Of a stretch of DNA of 64,000 nt, positions 22,712 through 35,727 are shown one piece after another. Source of the stretch: Marsupella aquatica (taxonomy: Eukaryota; Marchantiophyta). How positions within the stretch are numbered: position 1 is the first letter of the stretch; every line of letters starts with the position of its first letter. Below the pieces are notes generated by a model, which was not told the DNA's origin, searched no databases, and saw only the letters and a list, made by a program, of their open reading frames with translations. The position numbers and the translations under genes were made by a program. The stretch spans positions 2,914,001 to 2,978,000 of the forward strand of contig OZ316895.1 of assembly GCA_973895155.1 (NCBI GenBank), in the 5' to 3' direction.

Positions 22712-25700
22712 GATCCCTTGTGGTCTCGGTTTGCTCCACAGTTTGGAGGATGTTGTTCAGCTCTTGATTAGTTCTCTGAGTCTGTCGACACTTCTTGGAT
22801 GTGCTGCTGGACCTAATGGCCACATTTCTTAGGACCTGCACATGCAAGTTGGCTCTTAAGTTTGTCATAGGTTCCCTAAATAACTTCTAGGGGCTTAATG
22901 TAATAGCTGAGCGTTTTTTACTCCCCATTTCCCAAAATAGATTTTTACAGCCCATCTTGGGAAGTTCTGATTTTAGAGCTGGGCATAAATTTGTTTTAAA
23001 TTATTTATTATTTAAGATATGCCTCCTTGCATATACCAAAGTGATAATAGGGTCCAAGCACAAAGAACATACAGATGCTTTTGGAATCCATGTGACGTTC
23101 CAAAAGAGGTGGGTGGGAAATATGGGGGCAGTTGTGGGAAATGGGGAGGGAGTAGGGTTCAGGGCATAAGCTAGCCTAAAAAACTTTTACATGAACCGAA
23201 ATGCCCCCAAAACAGTGTGATCTATTGAAACTGGCACACCACCACATGTTCTCACTAGCTACAGTCTCAGCCGAATGATAAAGTAGAGTAAAAAAATAAT
23301 TTGGTCAGAAAAACTAGACGGTCATCCACAAAAGTCTGCAAACAAATAAACAAAAAGGGAGCCACCCTCCAAAGCAGCCTTTTTCTTAGTGGCCGAAATT
23401 TACCAAATTTCACCTCCCCAAAAATATTTGGCCACTTTTGGCCAATATTGACTACTAATTCTCTGTCTCATTAGTCCCTGTTCCACGTAATCACTGGATA
23501 CATTAACCAGAATCTAATGATCGCGTTAAATCTAGGGAGATCTGACGGTCAAGAAATTAATTGAATAGTGAATCTTTTAAGCATCTTCTCCTTCACGCAC
23601 CATACATTCGCCATTGTTGCGAAAAAGTAAAATACTTAAAAAATACGCTGCTCCAAAGGTCTGGAAAGAAGAAAAATACATTAGTCTTTGTTCAGAATCC
23701 AGAACCTCGTGTACTGTAGTTACCATTACGGCGTTCCCACCTTTGCATATATTCCTTTTACTGTCCAGTACTAGTAGTAGTACTACAGTACGTGCTTTGT
23801 TCCTCGTTCCGATTGCGTTGCGTTGCGTTTCCGGGCAGCGGGACTAGGCAGCAGCCGGTCAATATGCAGGTGACCTGAGGCTTTGATGCTCGCTGCTCCC
23901 ATTGGCCGCGCTCCCGAATCTGCGCTGACATTCTGTTTCTACGGGCACTGCGAAGAGATTTTAAGGATCTGAGATTGATTAACCCTTTAAATCTCTCTCA
24001 ATCATCTCGTTTCACTTGTGTGCGACCCCTCTGAATATCTCTGAGATGCACACCGCTAACTTCACCGGAGTCCGGAGCGCTGGCCGAGCCGCCAGTTTAG
24101 CTACACAGGTAACGAATCGCCTTTCGACTTGCCGGGCGGGTAACTAGGCTGTCGACATCCGGCTCCGACCGGTACTGTTCCCGGGGAGACGCGATGGACG
24201 AACTCGGCCGTTCGATGGCCGGCCGTCTGCCTGCCCGTCAGTGTTGGAGAGGACAGGGAAATAATATTCTGTGGGTCAGTACGATGACTGGAGCAGGAGT
24301 CAACGCGCATGGGTCTTGCGGGGGACCGGCGGTCGGTAATGGGATCCAGATGGTGTTGTGGGGCAGACCGCGAGAGGGATGGCGACAGCAGCAGCACCTG
24401 ACCGTGATATCTCAGGCGGGCAGGAGGGGTCGGGCAGCAGAAAACCTCGGGCGAAGAATCCCGTCGGAAAGGAGGTGAGGTGGTCCGGTGCCGAACGAAG
24501 GATGGGGGGAATAACTGTTCACGGTCGGGAGTCCGGCCAAATTCTGTGCCAATTATAGCGGGATGGGGAAACGATTGCCCAACACTGCAGATGTTTTTTA
24601 GAGAGAGAGAGAGGGGAGATCTTGCGTTTGCTCCTGTCGATGAGGAAGCAATAAAATACGACGACGACGAATACAGTGGTTACGAGTGGATCATGAGCTT
24701 TGCGATGACTGATGAGGTGAAGTGCAGCGGCCGCAAAGGGGTTTGCGGTGGTGCGATTCTGCTGAAGTGCTGAATTTGCAAACTTACTACTGCTGCAATC
24801 CACTAGCGGACACGAACCCTCGCTGCAGCTCGCCTCTCCTGTCCTCTCCAACCTATATGTGAAGGTGCAGTACGCGATCCGAGCTGTTGTTGATTGAGAT
24901 TTGGGAGCGCAATTGATTTCGCTACTCTGCGGCTGATGCTGGATTTGTGCTGATGCTGGATACGTGCTGCCTGCCTACCTGCCTGCCTGCCTGCCTGCCT
25001 GCCTAGCCTTCCAAGAGTTGTCGTCGTGCACTCACGGAAGATCCATCCTTACTGCCATCATCTCTAAGTGTGGTTTTGGTTTTGTTTCTCCCTGAAGACG
25101 ATACGATACGCGAGATATCCATTTGTGTCTGTCTGTCTGTCCCTCGTCTCAGTGGTGAGCGCTCTGGAGAGAAAGGATCGAATCGTATGCTGTGTGTAGT
25201 GAGAAAATCTGGTGCGACTGCTGTATGTCGTTTTGCGTTGCTAGTTGTGACTCGATCGACTGTGCTTGCCGCTGTCGATAAAGCCCCGACTTGTGTGGTG
25301 CCGAGCTCGTTGCATTGTGGGGTCAGGTTCGCGTAAGATTTGCTTCACGTTTTGAAAGGGTCTCGTATCATCCGAGGATTCCCTGCTGGAGTGAAAGAAC
25401 GATCGACGGATTGTGGACGATGTGGATTGAGGCCGAGAGCGCAATCATAATATTCTTGTAAAGTTCCGATTCTGTGAAGAAGGGTTTCGGACGATTCGGG
25501 TGGATGTCTTTCTGATGCGGCGTAAAGTTTTCGGGTGTAGCTCTGTGGTATAATCGGTGCGTACGAGGTTAATGTTCATTCCGCGGTATTCGAGTGCCTG
25601 TGTATGAAGCTTAAGCTCCACAGCTCCCTCCGCGCATTTCCGCATCCTCTCTTTCTGCCTTGGCAACGGCTTCGTCATTAACGCCCCGGACATTTCGCAG

Positions 25701-26498
25701 TTCTGTACTCTCCCTCATCACCCTTCAACTCCACCTGCGTGTCGGACTGCAACTGACGCCTATCCAGCTGCTGCTGAGTGAGCCTCCCCCGACTTCGTTG
25801 TCTTTCCGAGCATAGTTTCTGGGAGTGAAAAAGAGGTTGTGTGGTAGTCGTGTGTGGCGAAGGAGCTGATTGAGCACTTCGATTGGAATCGGTGAATCTG
25901 AGGCACTCTATGGGTTACGGGACCACCTTCTCGACGTCTACAGTCTCCGCGCCTGCACTCTCTCTCTTCTGAGCGGCCAGCTCTCCTGGTCACTTTCTTT
26001 TGAGCCTCGGTTCCTCCCCAACCGACACGCTGGACATCACATGAAAATATGTCTTCCGAGGTCATCTGATCTCCTCGCCTCTCCAAATCAAAAGCTGCCT
26101 TGCGCTGCGAAGTCAACGCTCTTCCTCGCGGCTCGGCTCGGCTGGGTTCCGATCTGATCAAAGGACGACGGTGTGATTTCTGCTGCTGCTGACGCTAATT
26201 TATCTTCGCGCTCGAGTTTCTATGGCTGCTCAGTTTACCTGCTGCTCGGCATCGACGGTGGAGTCACCGTCGTCGTCGATGCCCTGATTGGGAAGGAGGA
26301 GCTTTGCTTGGCCTGGAGGTATTTTTGCTTGTTTTCTGTACAGATTCATTAACATTACTGCCGGAAGACGGAAGGAAGATCCCTTTGGTAAGGAAGGAAG
26401 AATCACCGAGTTCACGAACCGAGATCACAGGTGGTCCCGCTTGAGAAGGAAAAGTAGATATCAGGAGCCAGCGCTACAGCCCGGAAGCTGGTCTCAGC
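22712..26498 (+). other. Upstream region and probable long 5' leader of KANADI
   Basis: There is no independent gene I can support. From about 23900 the base composition becomes GC-richer, with CT-rich and TGCC runs and many short open frames, which fits a long promoter and leader with upstream ORFs. A candidate small 5' exon, ATG at 24047 to a GT donor at 24108, reads 20 codons but has no identifiable partner exon. At 23440-23640 there is a diverged copy of sequence found at 17230-17460. Confidence 0.4.
24967..25014. repeat. (TGCC)n microsatellite
   Basis: About nine CTGC/TGCC units with small interruptions, in the presumed leader of the KANADI gene. Confidence 0.85.
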
Positions 26499-29400
26499 AT
26501 GCTTGAAAACTCCCACTTGAGCATGCCCAATATTGTTACGCAATATTGCCCGGATTTATCTCTTCAGATAAGCCCACCGTGCAGCAGCAACACTCCTTTC
26601 CTACTCAAGCCCCAGAAAATTCCTGACAAGATTGACGACGACCGAGGGTTCGACTTATGGAAGGCAACTTCGAACCAGCACTGTCAGCAGCAGCAGCAGC
26701 AGCGACCTGCGACCAGCGTGCTGAGTGAGAGCTCCAGCAACTGCAGCAGTGCCAGTGCCAACCTCAAGAGTCACCCAGATGGAGCGTCGACGAAATTGTG
26801 TCTTGCCAATCCTTCTTCCTCTCGTCTTCCAGAAGTGAACAACACCAACAACTCCAGAGCAACCTCTATTCCAAGTTTTTGCAAAGAAGGTGGTCCTAAG
26901 CAGCCACCTTTAGCAGGTCAGATAATACATCAGGCCAGTCAAGCCCCTCCTTTCCTTCAGGATTTGCACGCGGCCAAGCCCGCGGATTCCGGCACACTCG
27001 TCTGCAGCAACAATGGTACATCGAAGTCGATCTTTCTCGCCCCTTTCCGATCAGACCTCAACGCCAAGTTCGAGCCTTCCACGGGATACAGCAATAGCAC
27101 TGGCAACGCAGGAATGTGCTACACGGGTTTCAACCAGCAGGATGTGCAGAAGCAGCAGCAACCAATTGACCCCAAAAGCGGAATTCCTAGTCGCAGCGGA
27201 GGGCGAGTGGAGATCAGTGGTGGAGGGGATAACTTAGTCAACATGGGGTTGCGGGTTTCCCCACCCACCTTTAACCAAACTCATCTGCCTTACGGCAACC
27301 CCAACAATGGTAGCAATGGGAGCATCAGCGTGAGAAATTCGCCTCACCGTGGCCACAGTGATACATCCGAGGCTCCCTTCTCACAAATTTTGAATCTTTC
27401 GACGACTGGGAGTCATTTCTCCAACGGGGAAGCAGCAACTGGCAGTCACTCGGTGGTAGCGGAGAACAATCACCGCCTGAGTCTTCTCATGAACAAAGTC
27501 ACCGACGGTTTTACTTCAGTCAGTCCTGCAGCAAATGTGGAGTCCTCTTCCATGACACCTCAACTCAGCACAGGCCCTCGCTCTTCCGCTAATGCGCAAC
27601 CCAGCACTGGTCTGCTGGGCGATTCTCAAAGCAGCATCGTTCGTTCCAGATTTAAGATACCCACCAAGAGGAGCATGCGAGCCCCCAGAATGCGCTGGAC
27701 CAGCACACTTCACGCCCACTTCGTACACGCGGTTGAGCTGCTTGGCGGCCATGAAAGTAAGTGCTTTCCCTGCTCCTCTTCTGCAAATAGTCATTGCTGT
27801 AACACCCTCAGGAGAGAAGATACCCGCTGCCTTTTAATTCACGGTCGTTCGTTTGCAATTACTCCAATGAAAGACTATCGGATTATCGTTGCTTGCAACG
27901 ACGGGGTTCTTCTGAACTCTTCCGATGCGCATCCGGGGACGGAGTTGAAGGCATTAGATGTCGACGTACTTTTCGTTCGTGGAGTCATTCGCGTAATTGC
28001 ATCAGAGATTCAGGGTGGGTACCGATACAAGGCGGGTCCCCGTGCGCGGAAGCATTCTATTTGTGCTCGTGGACGACGGCATGTGTGGCAGTTTGTTCGT
28101 GACCTAATTACGTTGATGGGACTCATATTTGTCACTGTCAAATCTTAGCTGATTTTGGTCTCTTAGTCGTACGACTTTGTTCGGAAGGTTGGTGGCTACC
28201 ATTAATGATGGGATTCTTGTCAGAAAGTGGTAGTCCAAGCACAGTTTTGGTCACTGGACATCTCAACTGTACTACTTCTCCGCCGAGCTAAGTTCTGGAC
28301 TCCTGGTCTCTCGTCCTTTTCATCCTCTTTACTAAGATCAATTCATACGACATTGACGAGGGCGGTGGTGACTGTCATGTGGTTTTATCTCAGGAGCAAC
28401 GCCTAAGTCTGTGCTAGAGCTGATGAATGTCAAGGACCTTACTCTGGCGCACGTCAAAAGTCATTTACAGGTTAGTGTTTGTCCCTTTGTCCTCAAAGAA
28501 GTACTGCAGGAGTTCGCACAGTTTTTTAGCTCGAACGTTTGGGTAAATTTCTGTGTTAGAACGGAAAACATGTGTGGGGATGGTAACATCCTTGTGCAAG
28601 GATGTCCACAGGGGTGATCACATCGGTTCTTCTTGAGCCCATTCTTGAACTCATTTAGAGGGTGAGAACTGCCGTAGAATTGAAAGAATATATCTGATAT
28701 GCAGTGTCTTGGTGTGTACAACGTCCACATATTGTTCCATGGTTTGAGTCATTCCAGTGTCAGATGTGATGATGTGGTTTTCTCAAATTTGAGATATATC
28801 TAAGCCGCGATTTGCGCTCAAGTCGATGGTCTTGTGTTTGTAGAATTGCATTTGTATTGTACGCCACGCTTCCTAGTTTCTTGTACGTGTAACAGCATGT
28901 GCTCAAAGGCGCATGCTCCTTGTTTCCAATTGAGTGATTGGGTTAACTATAGTCCGATTTGATGATCTTGACGCTTTAAGAAATGCCTATTGCAGATGTA
29001 CCGCACGGTGAAAACAACGGACAAGCCAAACAATACTTCAGGTACTGTCTGTGATCCAATTGAGTGAGTGTATGAAGGCTTCTCTACAATCGCGTGTTGA
29101 TTTTCGAGGTTGGAAGAGGTGACTCGTCCAGGCTGCCCTTCTCCTGGATATGATTGTCCAATGGACTCGGATTAGTATCGGCGTCTGGAGTGTTATATTT
29201 GGAGTGTCTGGGCGTCTTGAAAGTGATGGATAGAGATTTGGACTCGGGAGTTTCTTTGTGTCGCAAGCGCATGTGTCGATATTACAATTCGAACCGGAAA
29301 GCAAAACTATAGTAGGAAGATTAGACCTCAAAGTGACAGTGGGATCTGCCAGAGTTATTGTACGTGTACCCTGGCACTTCTGCACTGGTTTGTGCACAAG

Positions 29401-32310
29401 TCCGTGGTGCTCAGCAGTGGACTTCCTAATGCAGTAAGGCGCGATTGCACACCGCTAAGAAATGGATATACGAGCCGAAGAAGGTTATGATAGAGACGTT
29501 TAGCACATCTGCATAGAATTTATAGTACCATGCTCCTGTTCTGATGCTTGTCCTGCCGAGCTAGCGGGGTTTACTCTATCCCTATCCTCCGGACATCGAT
29601 GACGTTCTTTAGCAGATCAGATGTTTGGCCCTAGATGTCTGTTGACATTGCATTCTCCCGTCATCTTGTGGTCTCTCAATGTAGTGTCCGATTTCAGGAT
29701 GAGGTCCACCAACCTCCGTAGTAGTTCCTCTCTCCCCGGAGCGGGGTACAGCGTGTCCTCTCTACCTACTTTGCTCTGTCCATAGACTTGGCTCTCCGTA
29801 TATGCTCAAGGTGTGAGCTGTTATGTTTATCGGAAGTACTGCAGTTTAGAGGGTGGTACTGTCTTGCATTACCGATGAGGAAAGGAGGATACCATATCTA
29901 CTCGTAGTCCCACGCAGCATTAGTCAACAAAGTAGATGGCTGCAAATTCTCAACGTCAGTCTGAAGGCTGACTGTCCTTGGAGAGAATAGTTTCCGTAGG
30001 TATTCCATAGATTTGCTACCGACTGGTGAGCAGAAAGGGTGCACCCAACTCTGATGAAGGTGTGGGACTGTGAGCTTCTTGGGTAGGGGGGAGGGAGCAA
30101 GATGGGAAATCTGAAACCTAGACACTGTAAGGAGGTTGCGTTGATGAGGACAAATTTGACGTTGGTTTTGGTTGTTTGGTAAAAGGTACCTTAGTTGTTG
30201 CTTCTCCTTTAATAAGAAAGGATCCTTGGTTTAAAAGTGATCTGTGCAGGTCAGGGAGAACCGGCAAGCGAGATAGTGACTGGTGGTTGGAAGGCCGACG
30301 ATAGTGCAAACCCAATTGTGGTAGACTCCGACTCCGGAGGGCAAGAGGACGACACTCTTGGAGAGTCAGGCAGCGACGATGCTCACCACGGAGAAAGTCT
30401 TTTTTCTTTGCACGTTAAGCAGCCGCTGCAGGAGTACCCCAGAAACTTGTGGGCCAACCCTGACAGGTAAATTGTTAAGAACTCTGACAAGGAAGCGCCA
30501 CCCCACCACCTCCGATCTACTGTTGGATGACCAATTGTGCCTTTCGTCACACATTCGTCAAAAGATTCGGATTGCCTGTGACACTTACCTTCTTTAGCAA
30601 GTAGTCTGTTTTGTCAAAGTTTGCACCGTTGTCCAAGTAATGTGTTGTTTAAGGACTAGTTTATTGCCTCCCCACTGATTGCTTGTGGTGCCGGCCCATC
30701 TATATGTAGTCTGGAATAGGTATGCATAGTGTCTCTTCTCGTCGAGATGTCGTCATTGTCGATGTGAGACATCTCAGAGTTGGATGTCTTCCACATTAAC
30801 TAACTTTTGCCGTTCCATCATTGGCTCTATGTGACCAGTGTTGGTCAAGGCGTTTGGTCAGCACGAGAGGTAGCCAAAACGGGTGGCTTTCTCGGGAGGC
30901 AGGCTAGCAATTCTAGTGAAGCAGGCTCGTGGCAGCCCAGCACTATTCCTGTGCCCAGCTTTAAGGTACTGCCTCACCATGCAGCAAACCGTGCTCTGCA
31001 TTCTCTCATCAAGTACCGCTGTCTCATTCTGCGACCTGGGTATGGCTGTCCACGTACTCCTTGCCTGGATTCGATGTGCCAATTTGGGGAGCCTTACATC
31101 ACCACTGCTCTAGTCGTAGCGAGTGAGCTACTTTCTACATCTACACGTCTGCTCCTGGCCTGCTGCCATAACTTAACATACTGTTGTGCTGGGTAATGTC
31201 TGTTAAAGTGTCATCTGCTGCCACATAATCTGGAATAGCAAGTAGGTTACCTACAATTAATTTCCTCTTATCGTGTTCGAATGTGCCCGTCTCGAAGTAG
31301 CCTTCGCTCTAGTGCTTCTTTCTACCCGAAATGATTCCCTTACCAGAGTCATAAATGGAGGCAGGATGAACAGTGATTTGCGGTAGGTGGGTTCAGCTTT
31401 GGAAGGAGATTGCGACCGTCGATTGCGACCCTTAAGATATCGGGAGGATAATCGATTGTTTTGATAGAGTTCAATTTTCCTCATTCGCTAAAGCTGTAGT
31501 GCGCTGCAAGATATACTTTTATTTTGGTTCTGTAATGATTGAAGAATGGGCCACGGCGCTCTCCGTACTGGCTTTTAGTAGCTTGCCTGCCTGTCTATGA
31601 CCTTTCTTGGTAAGGCTTTTCCTGGTTTTGGGCCCGCCTAGATTTTGGATCGACGTACCTGCCAAGCCTTCGTCACGCCATCGGAAGGCCGCAGCGCACC
31701 ACTGGTTGCTTCTGTAGACTGGGCAAGGGGGCTCCAGCTCCTGTTAAAGGAACCGGATGTTGTTGCTTATCAGCTCCGAGCTTTTAGCAACTAGGGGCGC
31801 CATAGATTGGGCAGACCTCTGTTCATGACACTTAATATTTAATTGTTTAAAGAGCTGAGGGTGTGATTCTGATTGAAATTTAGTGGTCTTGTGGTAGTTT
31901 TACTACCTACGGATGGTGAAGTATTTTGTGAACGGCTAATGATTCTTCATTGCTGGTCGGGATACATCTCGTGAGTGAGTGATTGATGGAATTTTGGTTC
32001 ATGTACTCAGGTGAGAGACGGAGTAGCGTCCAGACATTATGGCCACGGGATGATGTTGGAGCAAGCGGCACACTACGATTCAAACATGGTGGAAGCCGTG
32101 GCTTGTAATTCGGTGCAGTCAGTAAGCCAGCGTCTGCAGTTTGCCGGTGCTTCAGCCCTCTCGCGTCTCGTTTCTTCTCAGATCACCACTCAGTACCATC
32201 ACAACCATCACATTACCAAGGTGCCCAACTTGGAATTCACGCTCGGACGACCAGGGTGGCATGACCATGCCGATTCACCACCGACTGAGCTGTTGCTCCT
32301 CAAGTGTTAA
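26499..32310 (+). CDS. KAN: KANADI-family GARP transcription factor (six coding exons, 674 aa)
   Basis: KANADI proteins are nuclear Myb-like GARP repressors that set abaxial and lateral-organ polarity in plants. Exons: 26499-27756, 28394-28470, 28996-29041, 30250-30466, 30839-30965, 32011-32310; all junctions are GT-AG and keep frame. Hallmarks are DLSLQISPP near residues 19-27, the GARP DNA-binding domain at about 390-456 (RSMRAPRMRWTSTLHAHFVH, then ELLGGHERATPKSVLELM, LTLAHVKSHLQ, MYRTVKTTDK), and the conserved C-terminal NLEFTLGRPGWH at 648-659. The domain is split by two introns, after GGHE plus one base and after SHLQ, as in seed-plant KANADI genes. Residues 50-390 are long, Ser/Asn/Gln-rich and low-complexity (including a poly-Gln run), which makes this longer than Arabidopsis KAN1/KAN2. 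The start is the first ATG of the frame and lies just before the conserved N-terminal motif. A longer frame reading through intron 1 to 28148 is an artefact. Confidence 0.93.
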
Positions 32311-33230
32311 ACACTTATTTTGCTGAACAAGCTAGCAAGAAGCTATGAGTCTCGCTCTTGATTTCCATTTATTGTGAAGGAAGCTTGTAGGATTGAGTGC
32401 GAGTCTCTTCGGACTTCCGTTTGACTATGCTTAAGGCGAATTATCATATAGTGGTGTCTGATAATATAAATACGCATGCTTAAGCGAATTATCATATCAG
32501 TGGTGTCTGATAATATAAATACGCGTCGATGTGTTAGTGAAGTGACAAGCCTCTGATCTGTAATAATATATCATTCCATTGAAAATGTACTCTGAGGCTC
32601 CGACGGAGAGGAAATGATAGGCGAGAAGAGTGTGTGCGTGACAGGTCTGTGGCGGACAGGCAGAGTTTAGAGACACAGCCACCTTTTTATCTTCTACTTT
32701 GGTACACTAAAATAAGTCTGGCAAAGGTACAGCTAAACGTGTGCATTGTACTGTATATACAGACCTGTTGTTATTCCGGTATCGGTATCTTGTGTACACT
32801 CGAAATTCATGCATGTTTGTCCCTTCGATATCTCATACCATTCTTTCCTTTTCCCTTTCGAGTAGAGTTATCTAGGACCACTTCCTGCATGGCTCTAGGT
32901 ATATATCCTCATATGCCAAATAGAGAGCAACCCACAGGGCAACGAATTGCGAGTCCTCACTTACAGTAAACTAGGCACCGAATTTTAATGGATTGGGATT
33001 GCCATGTACTTTGGTCCAGTTGAAGGCTACAGTGTGTGTCAGCTATGGAGGAACCATAGGAGTACTGAGTTGACAGAACAGTGAGTGTATTCATTAGGCA
33101 TGTCAAAGCACAGTTGTATCTGAGTTACTGTTTAGGAAATAAAACTTTCATTTACGGCCAGGACAGAATCATTATGGGTTACCAAAATATATACTTTGTA
33201 TATGTAAGCCACAACCAAAGTGTTACGGGG
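32311..33230 (+). other. KANADI 3' flank and spacer
   Basis: The probable 3' UTR contains a 2-copy tandem repeat of about 57 bp at 32446-32530 with the phrase GTGGTGTCTGATAATATAAA. No further gene is seen before the minisatellite. Confidence 0.45.
32446..32530. repeat. Two-copy tandem repeat in KANADI 3' flank
   Basis: GAATTATCATAT followed by GTGGTGTCTGATAATATAAA occurs twice, about 54 bp apart, nearly identical. It lies about 140 bp beyond the KANADI stop, so it may be within the 3' UTR. Confidence 0.8.
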
Positions 33231-33600
33231 AGAACTTTGACATGCCCTATTGGCAATTGGCGTGGCTCCCAAGTTGACATGCCCTATTGGCAATTGGCGT
33301 GGATCCCAAGTGATAGGGAGAGAACTTTGACGTGCCCTACTGGCAATTGGGGTGGCTCCCAAGTGACACACTTTGACATGCCCTATTGCAATTGGCGTGG
33401 CTCCCAAGTTGACATGCCCTATTGGCAATTGGCGTGGCTCCCAAGTGATAGGGAGAGAACTTTGACATGCCCTATTGGCAATTGGGGTGGCTCCCAAGTG
33501 ACACACTTTGACATGCCCTATTGCAATTGGGGTGGCTCCCAAGTGACACACTTTGACATGCCCTATTGCAATTGGCGTGGCTCCCAAGTGACAGGGTTTC
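33228..33600. repeat. Minisatellite with higher-order structure, eight core copies
   Basis: A core of about 36 bp (CATGCCCTATTG(G)CAATTGG, then GTGGCTCCCAAGT) starts at 33241, 33278, 33331, 33377, 33413, 33466, 33512 and 33557. Spacings run 37, 53, 46, 36, 53, 46, 45, which is a repeated three-step pattern caused by two spacer types (TGATAGGGAGAGAACTTT and TGACACACTTT). Both strands stay open over the array (197 codons plus, 151 codons minus), but this follows from the repeat and there is no sign of a real gene. Confidence 0.93.
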
Positions 33601-35202
33601 GGTCTAGTAAGGGACCTTTGTCAACCATTGCTTTGGTTGAATTCCAAAGATCACACAATGAACATCTAGAGTAGGTACTTTCCCATATATTCCCCCACTA
33701 TGCACCTCCCAACTTTTAATTCATTATAATGGACTAATGTCTACTTGACCTACTTACCCATATACTTCCCTGGGCATGCAACGCCCCTTTTTATAATGCA
33801 AATTTTTAATTCATTATAATGGCCTATTATCTAATTGACCATAGTAGATTTAATTTTAGTCTTTTACCTCTCCATTTAATGAATCCAAAAATGTAACTTT
33901 AAAGGGAAACCAATTTTTTTATGTAAAAGTGTTTTATCAAAACCAAATTATATAATCAACTTTTTAATTCTTATAAAAACGTAGACCCTACCTATTATAC
34001 AAGAGTTGCCTACCTTGGATACTCCCTCCATGTTGAAAAGAGGAGATTGACCAGGTCCGTCTAGAAATAAACATGGCACCTTGACACTAACATAACTAGG
34101 GGGAATTCACAAACTAGTTGTACATTCATGCAATTGATGTTGCAGCAAAGGTACGCATACTGTATTTTGACCTATATGTATAAAGGAATTGCTTGCAAGA
34201 GATGTAAAGCAGTCTCGTTTTTTAGTTTCACAATCTATATCTAAGACCTTCATGCAATATCCTGAGATTGGGAGGCTTTAATTCACAAGCCATGTCTGAG
34301 ACCTTCATGCAATATTCTCCACAAGTCAGCATAAGATCTGTGCATATCATCCCCTTCACATCGTAGAGTATGTACTTTGCATAATGATCAACCAAAAGAT
34401 TCCTGAGATTGGGAGGCTCTGAACGCAGGTGCTTCTCATATGAGTCTATTCCATTCTCTTTTTGTACAAGAATGTGAAATAATAATCACTTGAGTGGGAC
34501 CTGGTGGTCTACCCAAGGTGGGCAGGGGATTGGTGCTTAAGGGAATCACTTGTGTGGGACCTGGTGGTCTAGCTCCAGTAGCAAGGGGAGTGGAACTTGG
34601 GGCCAAAACCCCTCTTGCACTAGGTGTAAGTGAGGTTGGGGCATGTTTGGGGTGGGCCAAGTGCCATGCAAATCTGATCATCTGATCAAACACGTACTAT
34701 AATATTCTCTTCGGCTCAAATTTACATGCACTTTGTTTACAAACTTGAAAAAGGGGGAACAACACACTACATTCACAATACGTATTCAAAGGTTTTTGAC
34801 ACCCTTAGGTTGACTCAAGTACACAAGGGACATACTTGACTTTACAATAAGTAGGCACAGCGTACTGACTACAGTATATTTATTCTAGAAAAAATTTCTA
34901 CATAATGCTTTCTGGCATGTAACTTGTACATGAGAAGTACATTGATATGAAATTTTTGTTGCCTCACTGTTTAAATCATCACTAGAACATTTTGGGCATG
35001 TTTTTGATACTCAAACGGTGCCTTTTTTGATCCACCCAAAACCAAAAGCTTTGGACCATTTTTTATATTAGTCGTATTGTAATTTCTGATACTCCCTAAA
35101 TCGGAAACAATTATTCCAATTGTAAATGCATTGCAAACGCTCTCCCATATAACTACCTTCGGATCATGTCCAAACTTATTAACATCGCAAATAGAAGCCA
35201 AA
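33601..35202. other. Gene-free spacer
   Basis: A/T-rich DNA without a supported gene. At 34485-34580 a segment of about 66 bp with GTGGGACCTGGTGGTCTA is present twice. At 34235-34320 the phrase GACCTTCATGCAATAT is also duplicated. Confidence 0.45.
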
Positions 35203-35727
35203 CCATCATAACACATAAGATACCTCAACAACTTTCTTGCCTCATCTACATTTTTTGTCTTGCCTCAACATCTTTGTGCAGGGCACAAGCATCTGGCTAG
35301 TACACATTAAATCACATGCTAACTACAGTAATTTTACATGCATGATAGGTACGCTATAGTGGGGCTTTGGGTTTTGCCCTTGGTAGTTCTAGTGTTGGCC
35401 CATGGTGGCCTTCTGGGCCCTTTGGCTGTCCTCCTCCCTTGATTGGGTCCCTTGCCTCAGGGTTCATGTCTCCCCCTTGGGCTCCCTTCGTTTTCTTTGG
35501 CACTTTGATATAATTATAAATGCAGCATGAGGAATTATACTTTAATGGCAATGTGTGTTTCCACGGAGGACCACAGCAAAAATTATAGGTCAAGTTTACA
35601 AATATTCTTCCATTGAAGCATCAAAATGTAGAGGCCGAACTAACTTGAAGTATGACTCTCCATGGAACCACAGACTCCCCGTTGGAGCTCCACCGCTTTT
35701 TCTTCCGGTTGGTGCAGGAAGAATGTT
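35203..35727. repeat. Segmental duplication, left copy (about 520 bp)
   Basis: This segment matches 36755-37271 over its whole length with scattered changes and small indels. Shared landmarks are CATAAGATACCTCAACAACT, GGGCACRAGCATCTGGCTAG, GGCCCTTTGGCTGTCCTCC and CATGGAACCACAGACTCC. The right copy continues into a longer frame on the minus strand, so the left copy looks truncated there. Confidence 0.88.

Noticed and set aside
26499-28148. 549-codon single-exon reading of the KANADI gene
   Set aside because: It reads through intron 1. The GTAAGT donor at 27757 and the exon at 28394 restore the conserved GARP domain.
33228-33600. CRISPR array
   Set aside because: Repeats alternate with recurring spacers, not unique ones, and the genome is a plant's.
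33081-33674. 197-codon plus-strand and 151-codon minus-strand frames over the minisatellite
   Set aside because: Both strands are open because the repeat has no stop codons in those frames. This is typical of minisatellite artefacts.
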